Assembly (NCBI GenBank): GCA_045536365.1
Contig: JAZSNL010000014.1
Coordinates: 27,348-91,347 of the forward strand
Direction of reading: 5' to 3'
From: JAZSNL01 sp045536365
GTDB taxonomy: Bacteria > Bacillota_I > Bacilli_A > ML615J-28 > CAG-313
DNA length: 64,000 bases
Positions 33,992 through 43,039 of this stretch are shown here, one piece after another. Positions within the stretch are counted from its first letter, which is position 1. Every line of letters begins with the position of its first letter. The notes under the pieces were generated by a model that worked only from the letters and a program-made list of their open reading frames with translations, had not been told where the DNA came from and did no database searches. Position numbers and translations under genes: made by a program.

Positions 33992-34891
33992 TTATTCAAA
34001 TGTGTCATTTTTTAAAATCTTTATTTTCTTATTGTGAAGTGAATTCAATCGTATTAAATATTCTCCATTTACATCTTTAAAAATACCCTTAGGAACAAAT
34101 ACTGAACATCTGTATCCAAGTAATTCTGACAAAATCTTTTTCACCGTTTCTCCTTGCGGAATTTTACCTTCAAGCAAATATTCAACTTTTATTATTAAAA
34201 TCTCATTTCTTTCATTTTCATCCATATCTGAAGAATTATTTTCTCTCATATCATACTTTGAAAGGTAATGAAATTCTTCTAATTCTATACATACATTAAA
34301 ACTAACAATTGTATCAATGCTATTTTTAGGGAATGCGTTATCTATACATTCTACTTTAACATATTCTTCAACAGAATCAATATCCATATATGTTATATAA
34401 CTATCTAAACGATAATCATTCCATGAGTCATCTGATTTATTATGTGGAGTATACTCTATATCAAAAAAATTTAAATTTTTCAATTCTTCATTGCTTATAT
34501 TTTTAAATACGTAACTAAAAGTAGCATCGAATTTTATCATACTAGACAATCCTTGTTCAACATAATATTCATACATATGAGGATGAGGATAAGGTAAATA
34601 GAAGTCATGAGGATTATATCTAATTTTATATTTGTAATTTAATAATTCTAACAAATCATTCATATCAATATTATCATTAAAATTATTGATTAAAGATGTT
34701 TTAACAGACACAGAACCTTCCTCGAAACAATCGCTACCTATCACATTACCATACAAATCATATAATATAAAACTTGGATGATTTCCTTTTTTATATGGAG
34801 GAAGCGGATGGTTTCCAACAGAAACAGGATCGCATCCCGATAATAGTATTAAACCTAATACCACTAAAATCATAAGTATTTTTCTATACAT
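33992..34891 (-). CDS. Lipoprotein of unknown function, partner of the secreted protease
   Basis: The 299-residue protein has a lipoprotein signal peptide ending LLSGC, with lipidated Cys20, then a Pro/His-rich linker. I do not recognise the mature domain; it is acidic and tyrosine-rich, with segments such as SFILYDLYGN and DIEYTPHNK. Its start overlaps the end of the secreted cysteine protease gene by 8 bp, so the two proteins are probably made together and act at the cell surface. C10 proteases are often followed by an inhibitor gene, but known inhibitors are only 100-130 residues, so this link is speculative. Confidence 0.75.
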   Translation of the reverse strand: MYRKILMILVVLGLILLSGCDPVSVGNHPLPPYKKGNHPSFILYDLYGNVIGSDCFEEGSVSVKTSLINNFNDNIDMNDLLELLNYKYKIRYNPHDFYLPYPHPHMYEYYVEQGLSSMIKFDATFSYVFKNISNEELKNLNFFDIEYTPHNKSDDSWNDYRLDSYITYMDIDSVEEYVKVECIDNAFPKNSIDTIVSFNVCIELEEFHYLSKYDMRENNSSDMDENERNEILIIKVEYLLEGKIPQGETVKKILSELLGYRCSVFVPKGIFKDVNGEYLIRLNSLHNKKIKILKNDTFE

Positions 34892-36869
34892 CTAAATTCT
34901 CCTCTTCTTCACAATAATTATTTTCAACATATAAACAGTTATACATATTTATAGTTTCCTTAATTTTCAAAATATCTTCATCTGTTTCTAATGAGGTAAC
35001 TTGTCCTGTATCAAACCAATAAGATGAAGTAAAAGGGCATCCGGAACAAATATAATTATGTGTAAATTTTATATAAGACATATTATGATACGAATTAATA
35101 TTATATTCACCACAAGGACATACTCGCCAATGTCTAACTTCATCATACTCAATTGGCATATGATTCGAATCTAATGACGGTCCGTGATCATATAAAAAGC
35201 CACAGATCGTACAATAATACGCATATCCAACTGGTCCATCTCGATCTTCACATATTAACATTTGAAATTCATGTTCACTTTCTTGATAAAAACAGCCTGC
35301 AGCAGAGCAATCATGACTCAAATTATTCGTATTCATAGTTGGTTGATAATAATCAACTCTGTCACTATGGTAACTTTGGCAAGCATTACAAAAGTCATTA
35401 ATAAAATAACAACCTTCAAAGAAAGTGACATCCTTCCTTATCAGAGATTCAACTATTTGATGGATACTCGAATCTTCATTAATTTCATCTGTCACTAATG
35501 TTTCCCCAAACATTGAACACGAAATATCCCATTTTTTCTCTTCTTTAATTTGCTCATTATACACATTTATAGCAAAAAAATTATATCCATCCGCTTTAAC
35601 ATATGCGTAATTATAGTATTGCATCCCAAAATTTACTTTATACCAAACATCACCATTTTCAAGTTCTACATATCCATAAGCTACTACTGCATGTGCTATC
35701 AAAGGATCAAAAACAATTGACAATGTATTATCAAAAAAAGGATAAATATAGTCTGCGCCATCAAACCCTAAAAGTACAGGAATGTTTCTATCAATACAAG
35801 AAATTATTAAATCATTTCTCAAATTAGGAGAAAAATTAATATTTTGACTATCTACATAAACCGCTAAGTCATCACCTAATTCATCTAAATTATGAATCAA
35901 ATCGATGTCATTATCATCACAATATTTCTGTAATATATCATCAACAATGGAAAAATACATTCCACCACCGGTATAAATTTTTCCAGTACAAGATCTATAG
36001 TCATCTAGAAGTTCATTTTTCAATCCAGTATTGAATCCTGGGCTTTGGTTATAGAGCACCCATTCATCATCACATAATTCATCCATTTCTTCTAACGTTT
36101 CTTCGTAATAAATAATTCCATGTTCGCTATAGTCGTCATTAACCAACCGAGTATCAGAAAAATAATTATAAAAAGATAAAATTTGCATTAAAGAAACCAA
36201 TAAACAAGTACCATCAATATTTACAGGATAATTTTCGTTTAAATTTTCTAAATAATAGGCATTTTCAATTTCCCTATATAATACATTTGATATATTTTCT
36301 CCATAATATGTAGACAAAATAAGATTTAAATCAGTTGAATTGTAATGTATTTCATAAGTCCTTTCGATATTAAAAAACAAGTTATAAACATCTGCTCTAT
36401 ATACATCATATACAGACTCTACATATATGCCTTCTTCAATATAGTAGTTTAATTGTATAATTTCATCAGTTATGCAATCAAAATAATAATAATTATATGT
36501 AATATTTCCATTACTATCATTTCCTTCAATTGTATAAAACTTCAAACAATCGCTAGAAATGTCGCGCCATGGAAACGGAATATTGCCCTCCATCTCAACA
36601 TTATTCAAATACCATTCGTTGTTTGAGTAACTGATAATTAGTTCAGAAGAATAAATATCGTTTAAACTGATTTGAGTGTTACCTTCTAAATATTCATATA
36701 CAATATCTAAATCCCAACAATAATCATTATAATAAACTATTTGATCTTTGTTAATAAATTCATCATTTTCAATCACTTCATTCCTAGTAGCAGCTTTTAC
36801 TTCATCAGATGAAAATCGACAAAGTGAAACTACTCCAATTAAAACTAAAATATAAATCATTTTTTTCAT
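34884..36869 (-). CDS. Secreted papain-like cysteine protease (C10/C39-like) with a Cys/His-rich C-terminus
   Basis: The 661-residue protein starts with a signal peptide (about 1-27, ending VKAA). The protease core shows NIDGTCLLVSLMQILSFYN with candidate nucleophile Cys222, IAHAVVAYGYVE with His393, and KVNFGMQYYNYAY with Asn413. This Cys-His-Asn layout, and the C-to-Q spacing after the Cys, resemble streptopain (C10) more than C39. From about residue 480 a non-catalytic tail contains repeated cysteine pairs CNAC, CSAAGC, CTIC, CPC and CSGC plus many His, resembling a chain of small zinc ribbons. This is unusual outside the cell. It has its own promoter (36913-36941) and is followed by a lipoprotein gene. 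Protease class is inferred from motifs only. Confidence 0.75.
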   Translation of the reverse strand: MKKMIYILVLIGVVSLCRFSSDEVKAATRNEVIENDEFINKDQIVYYNDYCWDLDIVYEYLEGNTQISLNDIYSSELIISYSNNEWYLNNVEMEGNIPFPWRDISSDCLKFYTIEGNDSNGNITYNYYYFDCITDEIIQLNYYIEEGIYVESVYDVYRADVYNLFFNIERTYEIHYNSTDLNLILSTYYGENISNVLYREIENAYYLENLNENYPVNIDGTCLLVSLMQILSFYNYFSDTRLVNDDYSEHGIIYYEETLEEMDELCDDEWVLYNQSPGFNTGLKNELLDDYRSCTGKIYTGGGMYFSIVDDILQKYCDDNDIDLIHNLDELGDDLAVYVDSQNINFSPNLRNDLIISCIDRNIPVLLGFDGADYIYPFFDNTLSIVFDPLIAHAVVAYGYVELENGDVWYKVNFGMQYYNYAYVKADGYNFFAINVYNEQIKEEKKWDISCSMFGETLVTDEINEDSSIHQIVESLIRKDVTFFEGCYFINDFCNACQSYHSDRVDYYQPTMNTNNLSHDCSAAGCFYQESEHEFQMLICEDRDGPVGYAYYCTICGFLYDHGPSLDSNHMPIEYDEVRHWRVCPCGEYNINSYHNMSYIKFTHNYICSGCPFTSSYWFDTGQVTSLETDEDILKIKETINMYNCLYVENNYCEEEENLDV

Positions 36870-36912
36870 GCCACTTTAATCTCCTTTGAATCTCTCTCAC
36901 TTACTTTATTAT

Positions 36913-36941
36913 ATTATATTATATTATGTTTTACATTGCAA
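36913..36941 (-). promoter_or_regulatory. Sigma-A promoter of the protease-lipoprotein operon
   Basis: TTGCAA (36941-36936) and TATAAT (36918-36913) are 17 bp apart. Further TATAAT copies overlap because of a short TATTA repeat at 36907-36926. Confidence 0.75.
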
Positions 36942-36991
36942 GAATTTTATAGCATAAACATTTAATATATTTCAACCATTATCTAATAAAA

Positions 36992-37020
36992 ATAAAAGAG
37001 CCATTTTTCAATGACTCTTT
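36992..37020 (-). terminator. Terminator of the metK-to-argS operon
   Basis: AAAGAGCCATT-TTTC-AATGACTCTTT forms a stem with one mismatch, directly after the argS stop, with a T-rich run on the minus strand. Confidence 0.75.
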
Positions 37021-37021
37021 A

Positions 37022-38683
37022 TTACATTTTTTCAGGTGCTGAAACACCAATTTGATATAAACTATCATTTAATACAATTTGAATAGCTTTTAATACAGTT
37101 AGTTTTTCCATTGTTGCATCTAAATTATCAGTTATTACTTTTTCATCATTATAATAACTATGCAATGCATACGCTACTTCACTGATATAGTGAGTTAGCT
37201 TATGAACTAATCTCTTAGTTGCAATTTCTTCAATTACACTAGGATATCTCATTAATAATACACAAATGTCTTTAACACGGTCAGTATTAATGTTATTAAA
37301 TGATTGAACAGGTTTAAATTCATGTCCTAATTCTGCAAAGTTTTTAAATATAGAACAAATTCTTGCGTGGGCATATTGAGCATAGAAAACAGGGTTATCA
37401 TTAGATTTTTGTTTCATTAATCCTAAATCTAAATCCATATGAGTATTTAATGATTTATCAACATAGAAATATCTTAACGCATCACTACCTACTTCTTCAA
37501 TTAAATCCATAAGTGTAATAGCTTTACCACTTCTCTTACTCATTTTAATTTCTACACCATTTTCAATAATTCTAACCATTTGTAACATTTCAATATCAAT
37601 TAAATCACTTCTACCGCCAATCATTGTAACAGCAGCTTTTAATCTATCAATATATCCATGATGATCTGAACCAAGTACATCTATTAAGTGATCATATCCT
37701 CTTGATAATTTATTCGCATGATATGCAATATCAGGTAATACATAAGTGTAATTTCCATCACTCTTAATAATTACACGGTCTTTTTCATCGCCATATAAAG
37801 ATGTTTTTAACCATAATGCGCCTTCTTGTTCATAAGTATATCCAGCTGATCCTAATTGATCTAATACTTTTTGAACTGCTCCTTCAGCGTATAATGATTT
37901 TTCACTAAACCATACATCAAAAGTAACATTGAATTTTTCTAAATCTCTCTTTAAATTACCAAGTAGACATTCAGTACCAAAGTTTCTAAAGAAATCTAAA
38001 TCAAAGTTATTTAAATATTTATCAGAATATAATTCTTTTACCTTTTCTGCAACAGTGATGATTTCTTTACCATGGTAATAATCATCTTTCATTTCACAAG
38101 GAAGGCCAAATAATTCTTTGTATCTTTCATATACACTTAATGCCATATTAGTAATTTGATTACCTGCATCATTAACATAGTGTTCTTTATCAACATTAAA
38201 GCCAGCTTTTTTCATAATTCTTGCAAGAGAATCGCCATATGCTGCGCCACGACCATGACCGATATGTAAATAACCAGTTGGATTTGCAGAAACAAATTCA
38301 AGATTTATTCTTTTACCGTTACCAACATTAGATTCTCCATAATGTTCTTGTTCAGTTATGATTTTATTAATACATCCTAAGAAATAACTATTTTTAACAG
38401 TTAAGTTAATAAAACCAGGTCCAGCAATTTCAATTTTTTCAACATACATAGCATCTAAATCAACTTTAGATATTACTTCATTCGCAATATCTAATGGTCT
38501 TTTTTTAGCTATCTTTGTTAATTTCATTGCAATGTTAGTCGCAAAATCACCATGATCTTTATCTTTAGGTGATTCAATAAAAACATCTTCTACTGATTTA
38601 ATTATATCATTAGGTACGTATCCTAATTCTTTAGCCGCTTTAAATAGTTCTTCTTTTATTTTTTGTACTAAATAAACTAGCAT
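37022..38683 (-). CDS. argS: Arginyl-tRNA synthetase
   Basis: The 553-residue class I synthetase has the N-terminal additional domain (1-110), the HIGH motif in YLHIGHGRGAAYGD, and KMSKRSGKAI as the KMSKS equivalent. The C-terminal anticodon-binding domain contains YAHARICSIF. It attaches arginine to tRNA-Arg and requires bound tRNA for activation. ATG follows GAGGTG. It ends the operon with metK, the GH4 glucosidase and the sugar kinase, a mixture without an obvious common theme. Confidence 0.98.
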   Translation of the reverse strand: MLVYLVQKIKEELFKAAKELGYVPNDIIKSVEDVFIESPKDKDHGDFATNIAMKLTKIAKKRPLDIANEVISKVDLDAMYVEKIEIAGPGFINLTVKNSYFLGCINKIITEQEHYGESNVGNGKRINLEFVSANPTGYLHIGHGRGAAYGDSLARIMKKAGFNVDKEHYVNDAGNQITNMALSVYERYKELFGLPCEMKDDYYHGKEIITVAEKVKELYSDKYLNNFDLDFFRNFGTECLLGNLKRDLEKFNVTFDVWFSEKSLYAEGAVQKVLDQLGSAGYTYEQEGALWLKTSLYGDEKDRVIIKSDGNYTYVLPDIAYHANKLSRGYDHLIDVLGSDHHGYIDRLKAAVTMIGGRSDLIDIEMLQMVRIIENGVEIKMSKRSGKAITLMDLIEEVGSDALRYFYVDKSLNTHMDLDLGLMKQKSNDNPVFYAQYAHARICSIFKNFAELGHEFKPVQSFNNINTDRVKDICVLLMRYPSVIEEIATKRLVHKLTHYISEVAYALHSYYNDEKVITDNLDATMEKLTVLKAIQIVLNDSLYQIGVSAPEKM

Positions 38684-38699
38684 AATACACCTCTATATT

Positions 38700-39695
38700 T
38701 TAATTAAATTGATTTTGATATTCAATAATACTATTATTTATTTTATTTTTTAATTCATTACTTGGCATTTCCTTATTTGCAAGTTCTAATGCCCATAGAA
38801 TAGCTCCTAATACAGGAGGTTCTTTTAAAATAATAAATTCACATTTTTTCTTAGTTAATTCAAATACTGTTTCTTTAAACTTGTTAAACATATTATCATT
38901 AGTAGCTTTAGCCCAAATAGAACCAGCTAAAATTACATTAATAGGTTCAATAAATTCTAATTCCCTAATAACACCTGCTATTGATTTTCCCATATTCCAA
39001 CCAGCAGTTTCAAGAATTTCAATGGCAACTTCATCACCTTCATTAGCTCTTCTAAATAAAGATTGAACTAAGAATTTAGAATCAACTCTTTTATTAATAA
39101 TTACATCACGTAGATCTAAATAATTATCAACACCATACATTTCAAAAACATCTTTTTGAATTAACGTAGGTTTACCAAATCTAAAACAAGCATCATATGT
39201 AGCACGTACTGCAGCTCGTGCAAGGAAACTTCCACCTGCTTCATCACCAGCTACATAACCAATACCACCGATTTGGAACCAATTATTCTTATTATCAACT
39301 CCAATATTAACAGTACCTGTTCCATTAATAGAACAAACACCAGTTCCATTAGGAGAAGCAGCTTTAATACCTAAAAAGCCATCATTAACTACTTGATAAT
39401 TCTTAAATCCAATTCTTTCAACAACTTCAATTAATTTCTTTTGTTGAAAAGGACAATCTACTCCAGCAAGACCAAAAGCACCTGCTTCAACATCTTCAAT
39501 AGTTAATCCATTACGACTTAATAATTGTCCGATATTATGACTCATTACACGATATGATCCTTCAAAACTATCAGATAAACCTTCATGGCTACAAGTTCCA
39601 CTTCTTATTCCATCTATATAATTTCCTTCAACATCATATAACATGTAATCAGTTTTAGTGTTTCCACCATCTACGCCAATTACATATTTTTTCAT
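38700..39695 (-). CDS. BadF/BadG-family kinase, probably N-acetylglucosamine kinase
   Basis: The 331-residue ASKHA-fold protein opens with GVDGGNTKTDYMLYD (phosphate 1 loop) and has INGTGTVNIG, GGIGYVAGDEAGG and ILAGSIW as later nucleotide-binding blocks. In Firmicutes this family phosphorylates N-acetylglucosamine and related sugars released from cell walls or chitin. It overlaps the GH4 glucosidase gene by one base, so the pair probably works on the same saccharides. The amidase-bearing giant protein at 57727 could supply cell-wall fragments, but this is inference. Confidence 0.85.
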   Translation of the reverse strand: MKKYVIGVDGGNTKTDYMLYDVEGNYIDGIRSGTCSHEGLSDSFEGSYRVMSHNIGQLLSRNGLTIEDVEAGAFGLAGVDCPFQQKKLIEVVERIGFKNYQVVNDGFLGIKAASPNGTGVCSINGTGTVNIGVDNKNNWFQIGGIGYVAGDEAGGSFLARAAVRATYDACFRFGKPTLIQKDVFEMYGVDNYLDLRDVIINKRVDSKFLVQSLFRRANEGDEVAIEILETAGWNMGKSIAGVIRELEFIEPINVILAGSIWAKATNDNMFNKFKETVFELTKKKCEFIILKEPPVLGAILWALELANKEMPSNELKNKINNSIIEYQNQFN

Positions 39696-40981
39696 TATTC
39701 TTCCTCTTTATTAAATTGTGGTAAGAATTCTTTATGTGCTTCTAATAATTCATCAAAACAAGCTGATGCAGTTCTTAAATCACCACATAATGGGTTCATA
39801 ACAAGTGCACGCATAGCTTCAATTTTTGAGCCTTCTAATGCAGCTCTAACAGCATGTTTTTCATAAGCTTTAACTTGACGAATATATTCTTTTAAGTGAT
39901 CATTAACAACACCAGTAACTTTAATAGGTTCAGCGCCATTTTTACCAATACGAGCACATACTTCAACAGCATCATTATCATCTAAGAAATCCATTGCGCC
40001 TTTATTAAGTACGTTAACAACTTGAATATCACCTACGTCATTCCAAATAGAATTAACAAGATTAATTGCAACTTCACTATATCTAGCTCCACCACGTTGA
40101 GAAAGTTGAGCAGGTTTTACATGAAGTTCAGCATTTTGATAAATTTCAAGAAGTTCTTCTTCAATTTCCATACATCTTTCACCACGTGATTTTTCAGCAT
40201 GTTTTAAGTGTTCTAATTTACTGTCTTTGAAATAATAATATTCTAAATAACTTGTTGGAATTGCACCAATAGCTGCAATTTGTTCTTTTGTAAATCCACT
40301 TGAAGGGATATTTTTCATTGATTCACTATTTAAACCAGCATTTAATGCTTCTTGTAAATAATCTTTACCATCTTGTTCAATTTTTGTAATAAATGCAAAG
40401 TGGTTAAGTCCCATATATTCAATTTCAGCATTAGGTAACTTCATAGCACGTTTAATACCATCAATTGTATTAATAGGAACATTACATAAACCCATCATTT
40501 TTACATTTGTATGATTTAATAAAGCTTCAGCAATCATACCAGATGGATTAGAGAAGTTAATTAACCATGCATCAGGACAATGTTTTTCCATAAGTTTAAC
40601 AATGTTCATCATTACAGGAATTGTTCTTAATCCTTTAAACATACCACCAATACCACAAGTTTCTTGACCAATTAAATTATGTTTAAGAGGAATCTTTTCA
40701 TCTTTAACACGAGCAGGTAATTTACCTACACGAATTTGACAAAGAACAAAATCAGCACCTTCTAATGCATAAGCATAATCATTTAAAACAAGTTCTGTTT
40801 TACAAGGAAGTCCTGCTGCAGAAATCATTCTTTGGCATAAACTACCAACAATATTTAATTTTCTTTCATCAATATCCATAAACACTAAATGTGTTACAGG
40901 AAGGGTATCTCTTTTATTAATAATACCTTCAACTAATTCTGGAGTATATGTGCTACCAGCACCGATAATACAAATTTTCAT
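39695..40981 (-). CDS. 6-phospho-beta-glucosidase, GH4 family
   Basis: The 428-residue protein has a Rossmann NAD-binding start (IIGAGSTYTPELVEG) and the GH4 metal/substrate motifs ETCGIGGMFK, FSNPSG and LCNVP (Mn-binding Cys), plus the later LNHFAFI. GH4 enzymes use NAD+ and a divalent metal with an unusual redox-elimination mechanism. The opening motif and sequence pattern fit 6-phospho-beta-glucosidases (CelF/LicH) rather than alpha-galactosidases. Substrates would be imported by a PTS, which is not in the window. It lies between metK (12 bp gap) and the kinase. Confidence 0.9.
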   Translation of the reverse strand: MKICIIGAGSTYTPELVEGIINKRDTLPVTHLVFMDIDERKLNIVGSLCQRMISAAGLPCKTELVLNDYAYALEGADFVLCQIRVGKLPARVKDEKIPLKHNLIGQETCGIGGMFKGLRTIPVMMNIVKLMEKHCPDAWLINFSNPSGMIAEALLNHTNVKMMGLCNVPINTIDGIKRAMKLPNAEIEYMGLNHFAFITKIEQDGKDYLQEALNAGLNSESMKNIPSSGFTKEQIAAIGAIPTSYLEYYYFKDSKLEHLKHAEKSRGERCMEIEEELLEIYQNAELHVKPAQLSQRGGARYSEVAINLVNSIWNDVGDIQVVNVLNKGAMDFLDDNDAVEVCARIGKNGAEPIKVTGVVNDHLKEYIRQVKAYEKHAVRAALEGSKIEAMRALVMNPLCGDLRTASACFDELLEAHKEFLPQFNKEEE

Positions 40982-40993
40982 ATTCTTACCTCT

Positions 40994-42142
40994 TTATTTT
41001 AAATATTTTTTTAATGTCTCAACACGATCTAATCTTTCCCAAGATAAGTCTAAATCATCTCTGCCAAAATGTCCATAAGCAGCAGTTTGTTCATAAATAG
41101 GTTTTCTTAAATCAAGTGCCGCAATAATTGCTTTAGGACTCATATCAAAATTAGCTTTAACAATTTCAATTAATTCAACTTCATTATACTTTGAAGTACC
41201 AAATGTTTCAATACAAATAGAAATAGGTTGGCTCATACCAATTGCATATGATAATTGAATTTGCATTTTTTCAGCAAATCCAGCTGCAACCATATTCTTT
41301 GCAATATATCTAGCCATATAAGTAGCACTTCTATCAACTTTAGTTGGGTCTTTTCCACTGAAAGCCCCTCCACCGTGAGGAACATATCCTCCATAAGTAT
41401 CAACAATAATTTTTCTTCCTGTTAAACCAGAATCTCCTTTTGGTCCACCAATAACAAATCTTCCTGTAGGATTAACTAAAATAATAGTATTTTCATCCAT
41501 TAATTCACTAGGAACAACTGTTTTAATAACATCATTAATCATAACTTGTCTAATCCAATCAAGATCAACACTTTCATCATGTTGAGTAGAAATTAAAATA
41601 GTATGAATTCTTCTAACACTACCATCTTCTGCATATTCAACAGAAACTTGTGTTTTACCATCAGGTCTTAATTGAGATGGATACTTAGTTTTACGTACTT
41701 CAGTTAATTTTCTTGCTAACTTATGAGCTAACATTATTGCAAGAGGCATGTACTCAGGAGTTTCTTTACAAGCATAACCAAACATAATCCCTTGGTCACC
41801 AGCACCTTCTCCATCACGAACACCCATCGCAATATCAGGAGATTGTTCTTTTAAACTTGTAATAACTGCTAAGTTTTCAGCATCAAATCCAATTTTACCT
41901 CTATTATAACCAATACGATCAACTACTCTTCTCGCGATTTCTTGAACATCACAATAACCTTTTGTAGTAATTTCTCCCATGATTAATACAAGACCTGTTG
42001 TTGCACAAACTTCACAAGCTACTTTAGAATAAGGATCTTGTTTTAAAATATCATCTAAAATCGCATCAGATATTTGGTCACACACTTTATCAGGATGACC
42101 TTCTGTTACAGATTCAGATGTAAATATTCTTATATTCTCCAT
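40994..42142 (-). CDS. metK: S-adenosylmethionine synthetase
   Basis: About 382 residues with TSESVTEGHPDKVCDQ at the N-terminus, GDQGIMFGYA and GGGAFSGKDPTKVDRSA as ATP/methionine-binding blocks. It makes SAM from ATP and methionine, feeding the several methyltransferases and radical-SAM enzymes in the window. The start is set at ATG 42140-42142, behind AGAGGT; the in-frame ATG at 42160 is closer to the transcription start and has no site. The leader is only about 20 nt, so no SAM riboswitch can fit. Confidence 0.97.
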   Translation of the reverse strand: MENIRIFTSESVTEGHPDKVCDQISDAILDDILKQDPYSKVACEVCATTGLVLIMGEITTKGYCDVQEIARRVVDRIGYNRGKIGFDAENLAVITSLKEQSPDIAMGVRDGEGAGDQGIMFGYACKETPEYMPLAIMLAHKLARKLTEVRKTKYPSQLRPDGKTQVSVEYAEDGSVRRIHTILISTQHDESVDLDWIRQVMINDVIKTVVPSELMDENTIILVNPTGRFVIGGPKGDSGLTGRKIIVDTYGGYVPHGGGAFSGKDPTKVDRSATYMARYIAKNMVAAGFAEKMQIQLSYAIGMSQPISICIETFGTSKYNEVELIEIVKANFDMSPKAIIAALDLRKPIYEQTAAYGHFGRDDLDLSWERLDRVETLKKYLK

Positions 42143-42168
42143 AATAATACCTCTTTTCATTCTTTAAT

Positions 42169-42197
42169 ATTATACTATATTTTTCCTTTTTTTGCAA
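42169..42197 (-). promoter_or_regulatory. Sigma-A promoter of the metK operon
   Basis: TTGCAA (42197-42192) and TATAAT (42174-42169) are separated by 17 bp. Confidence 0.78.
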
Positions 42198-42214
42198 GCA
42201 CCAATACCTTTTAA

Positions 42215-42865
42215 TTATTCTTTAAAAAATAAATCCCATTTCCCACCAATTGGATTTTCAATAAATTCCATTTTTTCCTTCGTTACAGGATGATTAAATG
42301 ATAAACTATATGCATGTAAATAAAGTTTTCCATCATACTTTTCATCATATAAGGCATCTCCTAAAACAGGATTATTTCTACTACTAAATTGAACTCTTAT
42401 TTGATGATGACGACCTGTTAATAATTCAATATCAACTAAATTTAAATTATCTAATCTCTTAACTACTTTATATTTTAATTTAGCTTCCTTGCCATTCTTA
42501 TCAACATGTGAAACGCCAGTTGATTCATTTTTCATTAAACTATCAACCATTTCACCACTATCTGAAATAGTTCCTTTAACAATTGCATAATACTTTTTAC
42601 TAAACAAATGATTTCTAATATCATTTGATAATCTAGAAGATGCTTTTGAAGTCTTACCAAATACCATTACACCACTTGTCATTCGGTCAAGTCGGTGAAT
42701 TAACCCTAAATAAACATTACCAGGTTTTTGATATTTTATTTTAATATATTCTTTTATTAAACTTAACATATCATCATCTTTTGTATTATCAGCCTGTGAT
42801 AAAATACCACTAGGTTTAACAACAACAATGATATGATTATCTTCATATAAAATTTTAAACTTCAT
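42215..42865 (-). CDS. RluA-family pseudouridine synthase
   Basis: About 216 residues, with the catalytic HRLDRMTSGVMVFGK motif (Asp is the catalytic residue) near residue 62 and the TGRHHQIRVQ block near 155. There is no N-terminal S4 domain, so it is a short RluA-type enzyme. It isomerises uridine in rRNA or tRNA; the target site is not predictable. The start is placed at ATG 42863-42865, nine bases after AAAGG. Its promoter is at 42888-42916. Confidence 0.9.
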   Translation of the reverse strand: MKFKILYEDNHIIVVVKPSGILSQADNTKDDDMLSLIKEYIKIKYQKPGNVYLGLIHRLDRMTSGVMVFGKTSKASSRLSNDIRNHLFSKKYYAIVKGTISDSGEMVDSLMKNESTGVSHVDKNGKEAKLKYKVVKRLDNLNLVDIELLTGRHHQIRVQFSSRNNPVLGDALYDEKYDGKLYLHAYSLSFNHPVTKEKMEFIENPIGGKWDLFFKE

Positions 42866-42887
42866 AAACATCAACCTTTCTTAATAT

Positions 42888-42916
42888 ATTATACCAAATT
42901 TATCATTAAAGGTAAA
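42888..42916 (-). promoter_or_regulatory. Sigma-A promoter of the pseudouridine synthase gene
   Basis: TTTACC (42916-42911) and TATAAT (42893-42888) are 17 bp apart. Confidence 0.72.
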
Positions 42917-42981
42917 TCAAAACATTAATATTGATAAATTACTAATAAACATATTAAGTAAAAATTTCCTATCATTTATCT

Positions 42982-43010
42982 TGAAATCGTAAATTAATTT
43001 TGTTATAATT
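42982..43010 (+). promoter_or_regulatory. Sigma-A promoter of the HTH/Lys-tail gene
   Basis: TTGAAA (42982-42987) and TATAAT (43005-43010) are separated by 17 bp, a near-consensus strong promoter. Transcription would begin near 43017, so the real start codon must be the ATG at 43040, not an in-frame GTG at 43013. Confidence 0.85.
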
Positions 43011-43039
43011 AGGTGAATATAAAAGAATGGAGTTTTATT

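Noticed and set aside
36907..36926. Short TATTA tandem repeat as a phase-variation tract
   Set aside because: It lies in the -10 region with a well-spaced -35 box, is only about 20 bp, and simple AT-rich repeats are common here; no evidence of variation.
42143..42214. SAM riboswitch before metK
   Set aside because: The promoter lies only about 25 bp before the start codon, leaving no room for the aptamer.
43013..43039. Longer HTH/Lys-tail protein starting at a GTG at 43013
   Set aside because: The GTG overlaps the expected transcription start and has no ribosome binding site; the ATG at 43040 has GGAG.
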